Part shown: positions 1 to 12,643 of the stretch, piece after piece | How positions within the stretch are numbered: the stretch's first letter is position 1 | How the letters are laid out: the number at the start of each line of letters is the position of its first letter | Position numbers and translations under genes: made by a program | Origin: Certhia americana | Taxonomy: Eukaryota; Chordata; Aves; Passeriformes; Certhiidae | Assembly (NCBI GenBank): GCA_018697195.1 | Contig: CM031858.1 | Span: forward strand, 111,119,536 to 111,183,535 | Direction: 5' to 3' | Length of the DNA stretch: 64,000 nucleotides | The notes under the pieces: generated by a model | Told to the model about the DNA's origin: nothing | Databases searched by the model: none | What the model saw: only the letters and a program-made list of their open reading frames with translations

Positions 1-3000
1 GAAATCCTCCTGGCATCAGGGAAGTAGTCCCTAGTCTTGCAAAAATCTTTCACACTTCACAGACCCAGAGAGATTTAACATCATGATTTCAGCAAATTGA
101 TCAGGCTCTCACTGATAAAAAACTTCTTCCCTCTAATCAAAGACAATCTCAAATCCTGAAACTTTAAGTTTGAAGGTGAATCAGAAGAGACTGGCTAAGA
201 AGTATTTGTGCACTCCTTTGGAAATTAGGGGTTTGACATACATTCAAGACAGCATCCTAGTCAAAAAAACAGATGTGGGCCTGATACGTGGTGCATACTT
301 AGGGGTTTCCCTAGAAAGGACCTTAATAGATACCATTGCACAAGTGGTTGTAAAGAACTTGAGTGTAGCTTTTTTTTTTTTTTTCAAATTTTGCCAATTT
401 CTTTTAAATTAATACATTCATCACCACTACTGACTATTTCTGAGTTCAAAAATTCCCTCCCTGGAGAAAACCATTTTAAAAGGCTGTACTTGGGTCTGAC
501 CTCATAAAGGGGTCATAAAGGGGTCCTAACCCCTTAAATTAAATGCACTCTTATAACTCATTCATTCATTCTAGTGAGAGAGGATATCAGGGCCATAGAG
601 AGGTTAGAGAAGAGGGATTGCTCTCCAGGGATGCTGGTAGAATGGGTAAATATGTAGACGCAGTTAAGAACCTCATTTTTAATTCTGGAACTGGGCTGAG
701 ACAATTAGCACTTAATGCTGTGCTTCCCTGATGCAAGCAAGATGAGTGAGGACAGGACCATGCCAAAAAGTCTTGCTTTGGCCCTATTGGAAATAATGGA
801 TTTGGATGGCAACAGAAGCAAATGATCATGTCCTGTGTGAGCTGAGAATTGCTCTATTTGAGCCTGCCTTTGAGAACAGAACACAGAAGATGATGATCCT
901 GAGTGAGACTTTTCAGACTTAACCCCCAACAACTTCTATAAAATATTAAGGGTGACAGCTGACATATCACTCCTGTTCCACACACACCATGTAAAATAGG
1001 CTGTGTGTATCTAACCAAACTATTTAATAGCCCACTAATGCATTTGGGGGTTGTTTTGTGAAGGCTTTGGCAGAAAAAAGACCTTCTGTAAAAATACTAT
1101 GAAACATATCTATCAGATTACCTTGTCAACACAACAGAAGTCTCATGCCTTCCCCTTCCCTCCTTGTGCTCTGCTCTGCTCACTGGAAAAGAGGTAGCAG
1201 AGACACTGAGACACCATGGCCTTCAATGTGTCATGCCCTGTGGGACACACAGATGTGTGTGCAGGGCTGCACGCTTGCAGCAGGATGGTGCACTCCAGGT
1301 GAAGTTGACAATTTATCTCATCCTCTGGTTCCAGATTAATCTTCATGGGTGCTGGGCAGAGACACCACCTGTGGGCTGCTTAGTGCTTCCTGCCATACTG
1401 GGGGCACTTGGGTTAGAAGGCTAAAGGTAAATAAACATGACAACAAACCAAGTAAGGAGATGAGCTATAGTAAGGGATGATGGTTTCCTGAGGATTCCCT
1501 CAGATGTTTCTGCTTACCAAACAGTAAGGTTTGGCCAAATGCAACATTTTGTGGGAAATGTGGTTTGGGACGACAGTCGGTCAGGGAGAAGAGGGAAGAA
1601 AAAAAAAGTCAGAAAAGGTTTTATTCAGGTAGAGTGGAAATTTTGCATGAGGAAAAACCCCCACTTTCTTCAACAGGTTCTACAAAACAGTAATGTAAGC
1701 TAATAGTGACTTTTTGGAAGTGCTATTGCTTGTTTTGAGACAAATTTGTTTTCTGTATATTTTGTAAACAAAGGCTGCTGACATGTATAGGATATGTTAA
1801 TTTCAACTCTATCCATTTCTTTTAATGGGAAATATCTGACATATTTTTGCATATTGTAAATAAAAAAGAAGTCACTATCCAGGAATAATGAAATAGTAAA
1901 TGAAGAAACAGAGAAGCACCTGCAAGCGCTAAGTTCTTTATTCAGATAGATGTATTTACAAGGATATTTTAGTGCATGTATTTGCTAGAAGACTCAACCA
2001 CACACTTGGCTTGTGCTGTGGGTTTGTGTAATGGGTCAGATTCAAATGCTGGCAGAAGAGCGACTAAAGGAGTTCTGCATTAGAGACTGATGTTCCTTTT
2101 ATTCCTCCTTTAAATGCACTCACCGATGAAGATGATGCAGAGAATTTTAATTACAGCTATGAAGAATGAAAGTGAAAGGGCCATATTCCCTCCTCAGCCA
2201 TGACCCTGCACTGGGCTGACATCAAGGAGGTTGCAGGGTCAAAGGAATTCAGGAAAAAGCCTTCGGTAATAAATTCTACCGAGATTAGGTCCTGTAACCT
2301 AACTGCATCTCTTCAGTCAGTGATTAGAGATCACGTGTAAAGAGCTCTTAAAAAACTGAAAGTCATCATTTCTTCCTGGAAGCAGAGTTCAGTTGAAGAT
2401 GGATGCACTTCCCTGAGGCTCTGACCAGGTCACAGTTCTATCTGTAGGTGCTTCTCTTGCTGTGTTTGAAGGAAAGCTAGGACCCAAGTGTGTTGCTTTG
2501 ACTTTTCCTTTGTCAACTTGGAATTACCTTCTGGTTTTTCACTTGTGGCAAGGCAGGTATTTTTAAGAGATAACCAGTAAATGTCCAGTTTTAGAGATGA
2601 GATAAATATTCATTTTTGAAACTGTTTTGGTAGGTAAAGACAGTTTTTCAGCCCACCCCAGCTGCTACTTCCAGCACTGTTGGTGGAACATGGCACAAAA
2701 CCAAACTGGCCACAAACATATTGTTGGCCTATCCAGGATGTCTGTGATGCTAGGGAACGTGCATGATCCTAACACTTCACTGCCAAGGGAAACAAAACTG
2801 ACTGCAGAGGGACTACAGCAGCAAGTGACTGTTTTTGCAGCAATGGTTCTTGTGCTTGTGCTAGCGTTGGTATAAACAGAAACATGGGAAATGTCTGAGG
2901 GACAGAAACACATGTCAGGATGTCTACAGCAACAGCTTCCATGTTCTGGGACTGATAAATCCCTGGACTTTACAGGACCTCATAATGAGCCTCGCTAATT

Positions 3001-4589
3001 TTGAAAGTTCTTGTTCCTGGGCATTCAGTACCTGAAGGCTGTGAGAGATGATCTCCATTGGACCAGGCTGCTTTGGTTTAGGAAATCACAGGTGTGCAGG
3101 GTTCAGGATGAGCCACGCTGCCACGTGGTGATGATGGATGTGGAAGCACCTGGACATAGCTGAGACCAGATACACCTCTCAGCTATATTCTGGGAGCCCC
3201 AAGCAGGAGAGAGGGCCCAGTCAGCACTGACTGCAGCTAGATCTCCAGACCACAGGTCCCCTGAGTCAGCAGATCCCCCCGTGAGCATTTAGACTGGATG
3301 TGCTCCTAGGTGAGGTGTTTTTTAGCTTGGCTCTGTCTCTTGGCTCTGCAGCCTTCCTTCAGCACAATGAAGATTACAACTCCTGAAATACTTAGGCACA
3401 TGCTGATGGCAAAATCATCCACCAGGGCCTGAAACACTGCTCTGCGGAGTCCCAGAGAAGACCATATAAAAATAGCATATCTTTTGATCTTCAAACTCAG
3501 TTAAATGCAGTCTGCAGATGCACTAAAATCCTCTAATTGTTCTCAGAAATAGGTTTTTTGTCACTATGATACAAAGCAACAGGATTAGGACAAAATTGAG
3601 GTGCTTTTGGACGAAACTAATAAAAGCCAGAAAATTCCTTTGGTTTTGAGTGGTAGTTTTTTAAGAGGCTAACCACTCTGCATTACCTGAGAGCACTTAC
3701 ATTTGGGATTCCCCTCTGCTCCCCAAGGGACATCTATGACCTCATGAGTGTACTTTGCCTCCAGGGCCAGCTTCATAGTTTTAGTATCACCCAACAGCAG
3801 CTTGGCACTGTCACTGCTCTTCTGTCGTGGAAGATTTAGCTGCCATGAGCACTACTCTGCACCCTTCAGAGCAGAGGATCCAAGTCTACTCAGTGGTGGT
3901 GAATGCCTCTGCACCTCAACTGCAGCCCTAAACTGCTCCTAAAGAAGGGGGAGCTGTCTCTTTCTCCAGCAATGGGAAGGGCTGGAGACTCCATGGCTAT
4001 CCCTCATGGCATTTCCAGGCTGCTCTTTCTGTCAATTAATTGGGACAGCAGAGCTGCTGTACCAGTTCTGTATGCATCCCTAGGGACGTGGGGGTCCCTT
4101 AAACTATGCAGGAGGAGAGGTCCCATAAGCATTGGCGAAGAAGCTGAAAGTCAGCCCTGCTCCTTCACACAGAACTGTTCTGAAGAGAATGGCACAGTTT
4201 CCTCTGTCATGCATAATCATGGAACAGCTTGGGTTGGGAGGGATTTTCCCCCCCATTTTTAATTTTATCTTCATGTAAATGATGTGCCCCAACATAACTC
4301 TTGGGGGAAATACCAGGCGTCATTACAAGGGCAGGAGACTGTGCAGTATTTCTTTTTTCTCCAAGCTTTAATTGATAGCTACCCTTACAAAAATAGGAAA
4401 AACCATCCTACACAGAGATCACCTTCCCTCAGCATTTATGGCTACATGACACGGAGCTTAACAGCACAAACCACTAGACTCCATGTGGGCAGGACATGAC
4501 TAACAGTCCATCTGTGGAGCAAGGAACTAAAGATAGGCCTGACAGCTTCCCCGGCTAGCTCAGTTTTCCAGAGCAGGTGGGACGGTTTT
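1..4589. other. Non-coding stretch, no gene recognised
   Basis: AT-rich sequence with many short open frames and no recognisable protein, RNA gene or clear transposon. A T-run lies at about 370-384 and a short direct repeat (TCATAAAGGGG, twice) at about 503-524. At 2201-2282 two short inverted repeats lie close together, reported separately. If synteny is as in mammals, the 3' end of DTNA would be expected upstream, but I see none of its exons here. Confidence 0.6.
2201..2282. promoter_or_regulatory. Cluster of two inverted repeats
   Basis: TGACCCTGCA at 2201-2210 is matched by its exact reverse complement TGCAGGGTCA at 2232-2241; the second arm continues into AGGGTCAAAGG, which resembles a nuclear-receptor direct-repeat site. 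Twenty bases on, TCGGTA (2263-2268) pairs with TACCGA (2277-2282). A regulatory role is inference only. Confidence 0.3.
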
Positions 4590-4852
4590 GCCGCAGGGAG
4601 TGATTTCGGAGAGCCTGTGGGACTCAGCATCTCCTTCTGCAGAGCCGGCTCTTGAGCTCTGCCCCTCCGGCGGGTCCCACCGGCCTCGGAGCCGAGCCGT
4701 GGGGATCCAGCCGGCCAAGAGGGGCCATGCTGGACATGCTCCCCAGCCCCAGCGCCGTCCGACAGGCGCTCCAGGATCGGCGGCTGGGAGGAAACCGCGA
4801 GGGCTGCACGGTGCCGGGCTGCGCTCCGCTGGGAACTGCCGGCAGCCGCAGC

Positions 4853-4918
4853 GAGAGGAGAGGAGAGAGGAGAGAGGAGGAGAGAGGAGAGAGGAGAGAG
4901 GAGAGAAAAGAGGAAGGA
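4853..4918. repeat. Polypurine (GAGAG)n tract
   Basis: Sixty-six consecutive purines on the plus strand, built from GAGAGGA-like units, embedded in the upstream CpG island. Mirror-symmetric purine tracts of this sort can adopt triplex (H-DNA) structure and tend to exclude nucleosomes. No function is proven. Confidence 0.9.
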
Positions 4919-5037
4919 TTATAATCTAGAAATAATAAGTAAATAAAACCGACAGCAAAGTACTAATCATAATAATAGTAATAATGCTATTAATAATAAT
5001 AATACTAAGTAGTAATAATACTAATAGTAGCAGCATC
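4919..5037. repeat. AAT/TAA-rich low-complexity block
   Basis: Degenerate trinucleotide repeat of AAT, TAA and TAG units following directly on the purine tract and ending at the second GC-rich block. It is probably a decayed microsatellite. Confidence 0.85.
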
Positions 5038-5039
5038 CA

Positions 5040-5272
5040 GGCGCGTGTTGATGCAGCCGATCCCCAGTGCGTGGAAGCCGTCGGGGCGGGATGCTGCCAG
5101 CAGGACAGGGAAGGGCACTATCCCGGGGCTCGGCTGCCGTGCCCGGAGCGGTTCCCGTGGCACCTCCCGCGCGGGGCGGAGCGGAGAGGGGCGGGCGGAC
5201 AAAGCCGGGCTGTCAGCGGGGCGGGCGGGAGAAAGGAAAAGAGGCGGCTGCTGCCGGCGGGGCGCGGAGCAG
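5040..5272 (+). other. Candidate non-coding first exon of an upstream transcript
   Basis: GC-rich sequence ends at a good donor, GAGCAG before GTGAGG (GT at 5273-5274), inside a CpG island. It could be the untranslated first exon of a plus-strand transcript that continues to the exon at 15783. The 5' boundary given is only where GC-rich sequence begins; the true start site is unknown. No coding potential is credible here. An unrelated transcript, including one on the minus strand, is possible. Confidence 0.35.
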
Positions 5273-5527
5273 GTGAGGCGAGCGCCGGGGCTGTGCCACG
5301 CTGGCAGCGGGAGCGGCCGGGCGGCTCTGGCGGGGCGGGGGCGGCTTTGTGCGCCCCGGGCGAGCGCCTCGCCCCGCGGGGGACGGGACGGGACGGGATG
5401 GGAGCGATCCTTTACCCGTGGGCAGTGCGGGGCGGAGGGCGGTGATGGCCGGCGCTCTGATTCACGCACTGCCTGTGGGGCTGAAAGCACTTTGGGAAAG
5501 GAGAGAAGAGCTTACTGCTCCCTGCTC

Positions 5528-5531
<4 letters not shown>

Positions 5532-5563
<32 letters not shown>
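5532..5563. repeat. Homopolymer A, 32 bases
   Basis: Uninterrupted run of 32 A just downstream of the upstream CpG island. No retroposed gene body is recognisable next to it, so a simple repeat expansion is more likely than a retrotransposed poly(A) tail. Confidence 0.95.
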
Positions 5564-5565
<2 letters not shown>

Positions 5566-5599
5566 AAGTGAAATTTCAGCGCTGCGGCGGTGCTAAAAC

Positions 5600-7567
5600 A
5601 ATCTCCTGACTTGAGCCGAGTCCGCTATCCTGTGGCAATGAAGCCGGAAAAATCCCAGGAGTATTATGCTGAGTTGCATCACTTGGAGAGTAATTAGTGT
5701 TTAGCGGGCTGAAGGACCAAGAAGCGTGTTTGTGTGTTTGTTTTGTTGCTGGGAATAGTTGGGAGGCAGAAGAGTTGTTGACTGGCTCTGTGGTGCGCTG
5801 TGTTCATGAATTTGAAATCCTTCGATATTTAACCAGTTTGCATGTCCCTGGTGAGCTGCAAGCATCCAAAACAGCTTCTGGTAACGGAGTTCTCCTTCAG
5901 TGTGCTGCATGGTAAGAAAGCTTTGTGATGAATAAATCCCATTCCAGGGAAAGCACTTACAAAGCCTGATGATTCAGCATGCTGCATCCACTGACCAAGG
6001 GTGACAGCTCCTGCGAGGAAGGATGCAGCACTATGGGCAGATATAAACGTTACTGAAGCTCCAGCCTTCCCATGCAGGAGTGGCACAAGTGAGCGAGGCT
6101 GAGCAAAGAAACAAGCCCCCCACCACCAATTACTACCAGTTTTTAATTTTAAACAGCTTCTTCTGATAATTCAAATGAACAACCCTCTGGTGCTTTCTGT
6201 GGTGAATGAGTTATAGTCCTTCTTGTACTTGCTTTCCAAAGGGATAGTTGCTTTTTATTTGTGGCCCCAAACTGTGTAGCAAATGAATTGAGGCTAAAAA
6301 CTCATAGCTCATAACTTAATGTAGCAAGAAATCTAAAACTGTAAAGAAGGTGAAAACTTTCTACAAAAAATACTGTGACAATTTTGCTTTGTTTTAAGAG
6401 AAGATAAACGCTGAGACTGTTGACATTTGAGAAGTGGAATAGCAGAATAGTATTTCAAACAAAGCCTCGTGCAGCTCAAAGGTTATTTTGGTAAGTTGCA
6501 CTTGCTCTTCAAAAGATAATCTCTTTTAAAAGTCAAATGAACCATGTAAAGATTTCTACAGGAACACTATTGCAGGGTAAATCTTGTCAGGCTTCTGACT
6601 GCTTCAGTGAAGAGGTAAGTATTTAGAAGTATCTTCTCAAGGGCATGTTGAGGTATTTATTATTCACCAGTTGTATGAGCAGCTGTACACACTGTCATGT
6701 CAGGATGCCCAGGTCATGAGCTGAACGCTCTCCAAATCCGTGGCATACACACACTCAGTGTCTTTTCTCTGAGGTACAGGGACCCTTGCTTTAATCGTTG
6801 TTTATGTCTCTACTCACTCAACTGGATGTGCAGGGTGGGGCTTTACCCAATGAGTGAGAAAATACAAAGAGCACAAACTGTCTTTGTCTCAACAGGGTTT
6901 GTCAGCAACGGTTGCTGAGATTGAATGGCTTCTTGTTAGTGAAGTCCTTGCAGTGAAAATCATCCCCAAAGCCAAGGACAGGAGGGTTATGACCCCTTAA
7001 CTCAACTACTGCCTTATCCTGTGGGTGAAGGTTTGAGTTACAGGAAACTCTCCATCTTTCCAAAAACACTCAAGACTTCTGGTGCTGTTGCAATAGTGAA
7101 GTTTCATAGTGTCCCTAGTAGGGAAAGTTGCCTGAGATGCTGTAAAATCTGTTTAGATTCAACCAAGGGCTTCAGAAATGGTTAGCAATGATGAATTTGA
7201 CTTTTCCTTAAGCTAAGTATGGTTTCTTTCAGCTACTTCAGTTTCCTAAGGAGAAAAGATCTGCTTATTAAGAAAGGAAAAGGTAAGGGACAGCAGCAGT
7301 GGGGCAGTCAGTGTTTTGCAGGCTTGGTGTGTATGAGACACCTGTGCCTCATGGAAATATTTCAAAGACAAAAAAATATGTATATTTTTGTATGACCTCA
7401 CTTTGTGAGATGTGCCATGGGAGTGGGGGATGATATAACTTGGCCAATTGTCCTGCCAAGCTGTATCGGAATGCCTGGTGGTCAGGTCTGGTCATTTCAT
7501 GGTATCTTCTGCTTATTTAAAACTTTTGGCATTTGGCCACTTACTAGGTACCTGTTTGGGTACCTGG
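5600..7567. other. Non-coding stretch, nothing recognised
   Basis: AT-rich sequence between the upstream CpG island and the first CR1 copy. No splice-flanked coding segment, RNA gene or transposon was recognised. If the distal promoter transcript is real, this belongs to its first intron. Confidence 0.55.
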
Positions 7568-8020
7568 AGCTCCTGGAGTTGGTCCAGCAGAGGGCTATGA
7601 AGATGATTAAGGGGCTGGAGCATCTCTTACAAGGAAAGGCTGAGGGAGCTGGGCCTGTTCAGCCTTAAGAGGAGATGACTGAGAGGGGACCTCGCCAATG
7701 TCAGTAAGTATCTGATGGAAGAGTGCCAAGAGAAAGGAGCCAGGCTCTTCTTGGTGGTGCCAAGCAATAGGACAAGAGGCAGAAACTGATGCTCAGGAAG
7801 TTCCACCTGAATATCATCTTCTTCACTGTGCAGTGACTGTGACTCCACATTGCCCAGACAGGTTGTGGTGTCCCCCTCACTGGAGACACTGACTCAAGAG
7901 CTGGATGCAATGGATACTGCACTGTGTGCTTTAGGATGACCCTCCCTGAGCAGGGAGGTTAGACCAGATGGTCACCATGGTGGTTTTCCAGCCTTGCACC
8001 TCCTGTAATTTTGTGATTCT
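7568..8020 (+). mobile_element. CR1 LINE, 5'-truncated 3' end
   Basis: Shows the ordered CR1 landmarks: a GTCCAGCAGAGGGCTATGAA-like start, GATTAAGGGGCTGGAGCAT, the AGGCTGAGGGAGCTGGGCCT stretch, GGACAAGAGGCA, CCTGAGCAGGGAGGTTAGAC, and an ending TGTGATTCT close to the family's 3' octamer. It is diverged with small gaps, so an old insertion. CR1 copies are usually 5'-truncated, as here, and lack poly(A) tails. Not coding. Confidence 0.9.
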
Positions 8021-8523
8021 TGAAGATTAAGTCCTCCTACAGCATGCCCCTTCCTCTGAGAAGCAAAAGCGTCTCTTGTGTCATCACTATTTCTCCTCAG
8101 GCAGGAGAAGCTTCCTGTCCACAAGGGCTGCAGACATCACTCACTTGGGAGGACATAAAGTCTGTCTAAAGTGCATTGGAATAACCTATGTATTGATGAT
8201 GCTGACTGGTAGTCTTGGGCTGGAATAGTTATTTCAGCCTTATGATTTCTTTTGTAATGGCCTTTATTAGTTTTAGTCTGATATTCTAAATCTGAGCCCC
8301 TCTCTGATGATAGAAGTCCCAAATCAGGTTTCTTTCAGCTCTTACAAGTCCAAGTATTCCTAACTATTTATCACTGTCTCTTCTGGCTATCTGGAATTTT
8401 TCTGTATTGTTTTTAAACATTCTTCCAAATGCCAGTGAAACATTAGGAAGAGTTAAAAACCAAATTATATCCTCTCCACCACACCACACCCACCCTCCCA
8501 AATGGATAACCACAATAATTTAT
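8021..8523. other. Non-coding spacer between CR1 and LTR
   Basis: Nothing recognised beyond a short C/A-rich patch at about 8476-8502. Confidence 0.5.
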
Positions 8524-8895
8524 TGTTGTGGTTTAACCCCAGCAGGCAATTAAGTACCATGCAGCAGCTCATTCCCCACCCCCACAGTGGATTGGAAAGA
8601 AAAAGTAAGCCTTATTGGTTAAGAACAATTTAAGGTTTGAAACAAAATACAGTAATAATAGCATACCACTAATTTTAAATATGCTGTCTTCACTGTGCAT
8701 TCCTCCCGGATTCTTGTGTGGCTCCTCACTTGCAGAGTAAGAGACACTGAAAAGTCCTTGGCTTAGGGTAAGCACCACTTAGGAATAGCCAACACATCTG
8801 TGTGTTATCAACGTTATTCTCATACTAAATCCAAAAAACAGCACAGTACCATCTTCTAAGAAGAAAAAGAACTCTGTCCTACCCAAACAGGGACA
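8524..8895 (+). mobile_element. Solo LTR of an avian endogenous retrovirus
   Basis: Begins TGTTGTGGTTTAACCCCAGC and ends GGGACA, about 372 bases, with the TG...CA termini of an LTR. I recognise the GTGGTTTAACCCCAGC start and the TGTTATCAACGTTATTCTCA block near the end from a repeat common in bird genomes. TTTAT stands immediately left (8519-8523) and again at 8897-8901, one base beyond the right end, consistent with a five-base target duplication. There is no internal gag, pol or env sequence, so it is a solo LTR left by recombination. The exact subfamily and element orientation are uncertain. Confidence 0.75.
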
Positions 8896-11800
8896 TTTTA
8901 TATTTGAAAAACAAATTTGAGAGCTTTCAAAATTACTAAAACTTTGGCTGAAGCATATAAATCAAATTTACCTTAGAATAGTTTTTATCCTGATCCTTTT
9001 TCCCTTAAGCCTTGCAACACTGAAACCTTAATTCAGTCAAGTTTTATTTTTTAAATAGCTTAATTCCAAAAGAGGGAGAAACATTAGACTAATGCAATTA
9101 GGTGAGTGGAATGCATTTTTCCCTCAGGCAGCTCTGGAGAGTGATACTATATCATGTTAAAAACTGCAAGTGGTTGTGTCAGACCGAGTTGGGCTGGGCA
9201 GATGTTGGCATGAAGCATGGGAAGGGGAACTGCAGCTGATGCAGAGAGTCCCAGTGGGAGCATGTTGGCAGCATTGCTCTGAGTCACTGGGGGCCCAAAA
9301 AACAACTCTATCATGATGGCATACGTGATGGTGTTGGATGAAGTTTCAGTGACATCCTGAGCCTTTCAGTACCTTTATGTATATTATTTATTTTACTGCA
9401 GATACAGGTACACGTGTGTGTATATAAAAGTCAGTGCTTTGGCCCAGCTCCTGTGGGCAAAGCTACAACTGCTAATGTGAAATCCTTGCAGTTTCAGTGG
9501 GGCTTGATTTGTCATTGATGGAAAGGTGAGGTGGTGCGGGCAATTCCCTGTAGGGCTTTTGCCACGTGTATCCTGCAGACCCTCCCTGCTGACAGCCTCC
9601 ACTACATCTGTCTCTAGGAGCAGTGAACCTGAAGACTGAGCTCTGGCAGAGCAATGGGTGCTCTCAGGGCAGCAAGAGAAACTGGTGTTTAGTCTGCCTA
9701 CAGGAAATGTGGGGAAAGAGCCTCAGGCCAGGTGTTGTTTTCAAGGGGTTTGGAGACACTTCACTGACTGTAAGGAAGAAGCAGTGACTTGTCTGGTGCC
9801 TTTGGGAAAGACAGATAACCGGAAAGGGTGCTGGCAGCAGGAAGAGGAGATTGAAATACCTGAACTGCAGGGAAAGGATCTTCCTCTCCTAAAACAAGAA
9901 TGTTTTAGGAAAATTATCAGGGAAAGCGTTTATCATATTATTATTATTATTATTTAATTGGGTCTCAGAACAGTTTCATGTTGTGTTTGTCCCTGACGAG
10001 CTGGAGCACAACCCCAGCACGCAGTTGCAGGACAGGCAGGATTAAGGCACAGACCTGTTCTGGGAGCAGTGCCCAGTGTCAGCAGCCAGCAGTAGGGCTG
10101 CCCTGTGCTATTTATATTATGGCCATGACCAAAAAGTGTTTCAAAAGGAACGAAGAAAAGCAATCCTGCTAATAGAGCCCCTCTAGCAAGAGAACAGCTT
10201 CAGGAGGGGCAAGTATGCTCAAATATGATCAGCAACTGCTTCCCTAAAGAGGGGACAGTTCTTCACAATGGTCCAAGAAGATGCCCAATGGTAGTGAAGA
10301 GGAGCAGGGCATGTAGTACAGAAAATGAAAACATGACAAAATTTGGGGGGAAGAGCCTCAGTGACCTTGGTTGAATGCCTCCTCAGTCCCAGAAACTCTT
10401 GTCTCTTGTGCTGAAGAGTTTTACAGTCAATCAACGTTATTCCCCTGAGCCTTTAAAAGCACCAGATGTCAAATTTGCCCTATTTAAACTTCAGGAATGG
10501 TTCTCTTAGTAGAAGTTCAATCTTTAACTTGGTCTCTTCTGAGAATGGCTCACCATGTTATTTTTCCCCCTTCTGGGAAGAAGCCAGCATTTCTTCAGCA
10601 GGGCAATTTCAGATACCATTTACTCACGTTTACTCTTTTCTTTAAATGATAAAATTAGTAGGGTCCTAACACTGGATAATCTACCATACACATATATTAA
10701 AAACTTTCAGGTTGGTCTAATTACCAATGTGAAACCACATAAGTATATCAAATTTTCAGAAAATACAAATCCTGCATAAATTTGACAGCTAAGAAGGATG
10801 TAACAATACATGTCTATCAGCTATAATCTTCAGATACCTAAGCTGTTTTAACGTAGTAAATCTTGATGGAATCATGAGAGTCTGGAGGAGAAATGAATCT
10901 CTCATCTCTCTGCATGGTTAGTTTGTGCAACATGTAATGTGAAATGGCTGAATATCTTCTCAGGCTGCTCCTTACAGAGGAATTTCATGAAAACAGGCTT
11001 TGATCTGGTAACCATTTTATGCCTCAATTAATCCTGGGTTGAATACAAACTAGTAACAATCTCTTCAGAGTTTGAATGACACTGCAAGTAAAGCATGTTA
11101 CATTTTATCAAAGGAAAATAGTGTGTTTTGTTTGGCTTTACTATATTCAGACTAAGTACAAACACTCATTCTTGAAGTTCCTTAGCAATATAGCACTTGA
11201 AACCAACCTTGGATCTGATGACTCGTCTCTGCTGGGGATGTGGCATCCTTTACAGTTCTGAATCCAAGAATATTCACGAGCCAGACGCAAAAGCACAGAC
11301 TAAGGAGCAAAATGGAAGCAATAGATGAATACCTCTCTTTATTTCCATCAGAGTCTGGAATTCTTCACGTCTGATATTAGTTCAGAAGACACTGTCTTGC
11401 AGGAGTACCTTCAAATGCAAATAATATTCATCAGTGTTTAAGTGTTGTGGATTTAATGGCCAAATAAACACGTTTCCAAGCACCTGCAAGTATTGTCTGC
11501 TGTGCTTGGTAAAGTTGGAAATGGCTCCTGGGCAGATGGCATGAGCACATAGTTAGTATTAATAGACCCATACACAAGGAGAACAGGGGACTTCTGTTTG
11601 TAATTAAGCTAATCACATAGGCAGCAGAGAGCTCCTGCCTTATCACTTATAACTGCTTAAATTCCAACTATCAGACTGCACCAACAGAGCAAATAGTTTC
11701 CTTGGCATTTGATGCTCCCCAGTATTGTGTGCTTTAGGGTATCCCTGGAGTAGTAAGTAATCAGAGTAGGATATCCCACTCATGCAGCTCTGCTCTACTT

Positions 11801-12643
11801 CAACAGGTTAGTCTGCAGGTCTGCTATAGAGCTAAACAATTGCCAAACAATTGGGTATTTAAATCCACCAACACAAATAAAGTGTGTAACCTAAACAGAC
11901 TAACACTTAAAGCTGCTAATTTAGTTCTCTTCTGTTAGCTTTTGCATCTTTTTCTTGCAGCTCAAGTTCTCAGACATTATTAATTGCAGTAACTTTTTAT
12001 GGTTTCAGCTCCATTAACCCTTTAATTCCCTCATGAATTTGGTGTCAATCATAATAATGGGAAATTTTATCAAAAGAAAGCAGGAAATTTAGAGGTAAAA
12101 GAGACTAGGTACTGGCAATTGCTTGTGAACACCTTTATATCTCATTAACAAGCTCCAGAAATTTTCCAAGAATATACATTTCTTTGGAGAAGAAGGGGTT
12201 GTGAAGTGCAGCTGAAATCAGTCTGGGGAATGTCACAGGAAAACTGCATTTGGTGAAGCTTTGAAGAGCAGCTTTAGGTAGGCTCTCTCTTGGAAGACCT
12301 TTGAAGTGCAGATTAACTAATTCCAGATGATGACAAAAACTTTGTTAAGAAAACGAAAGATCTGGCCTTTCATCCACTTCAGGGTAGTTGGTTTTGTGCC
12401 TGGAAAGAACCCTACATCCATGCACTGCTGGTCTCAGGCTGCTCCTGTGGAGTGCCCCTTTCTTTCTCATCTTACAAGATGATGTTATGAGATTTTTCAC
12501 ATTCTTTATCCCTGATGTGTCTCTTCCCCTGAGCTGCATCCTGACTTCACCATAAAATTGGCAGTGATTCTATTCTGTCAGTTTGCCTTTTTAACTTCCT
12601 CTGGCCTTTGCCTGCAAGGATCCCCTGTTTTTTGTAGTATAGA
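8896..12643. other. Non-coding stretch, nothing recognised
   Basis: AT-rich, with an ATT trinucleotide run near 9939-9955. No gene, RNA or transposon was recognised between the LTR and the next CR1 tail. Confidence 0.5.

Larger units (their letters stand above)
4590..5480. promoter_or_regulatory. Upstream CpG island, interrupted
   Basis: Two CpG-dense blocks, about 4640-4852 and 5040-5470, with repeated GGGCGG boxes and GGGACGGGACG-type runs, separated by a purine tract and an AAT-rich block. CpG islands in vertebrates usually mark promoters. No known first coding exon is recognisable in it. It lies about 41 kb upstream of the main MAPRE2 promoter and may be a second, distal promoter of the same gene. 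Overlapping open frames of about 150-160 codons on both strands here are low-stop-density shadows. Confidence 0.75.

Noticed and set aside
1..4589. Search for 3' exons of DTNA, expected upstream of MAPRE2 by mammalian synteny
   Set aside because: No dystrobrevin-like sequence was recognised; scattered AATAAA-type signals alone do not support a gene end.
4984..5533. Frames of about 150-160 codons on both strands in the upstream CpG island
   Set aside because: Same explanation; no domain, and a competing frame in nearly every phase.
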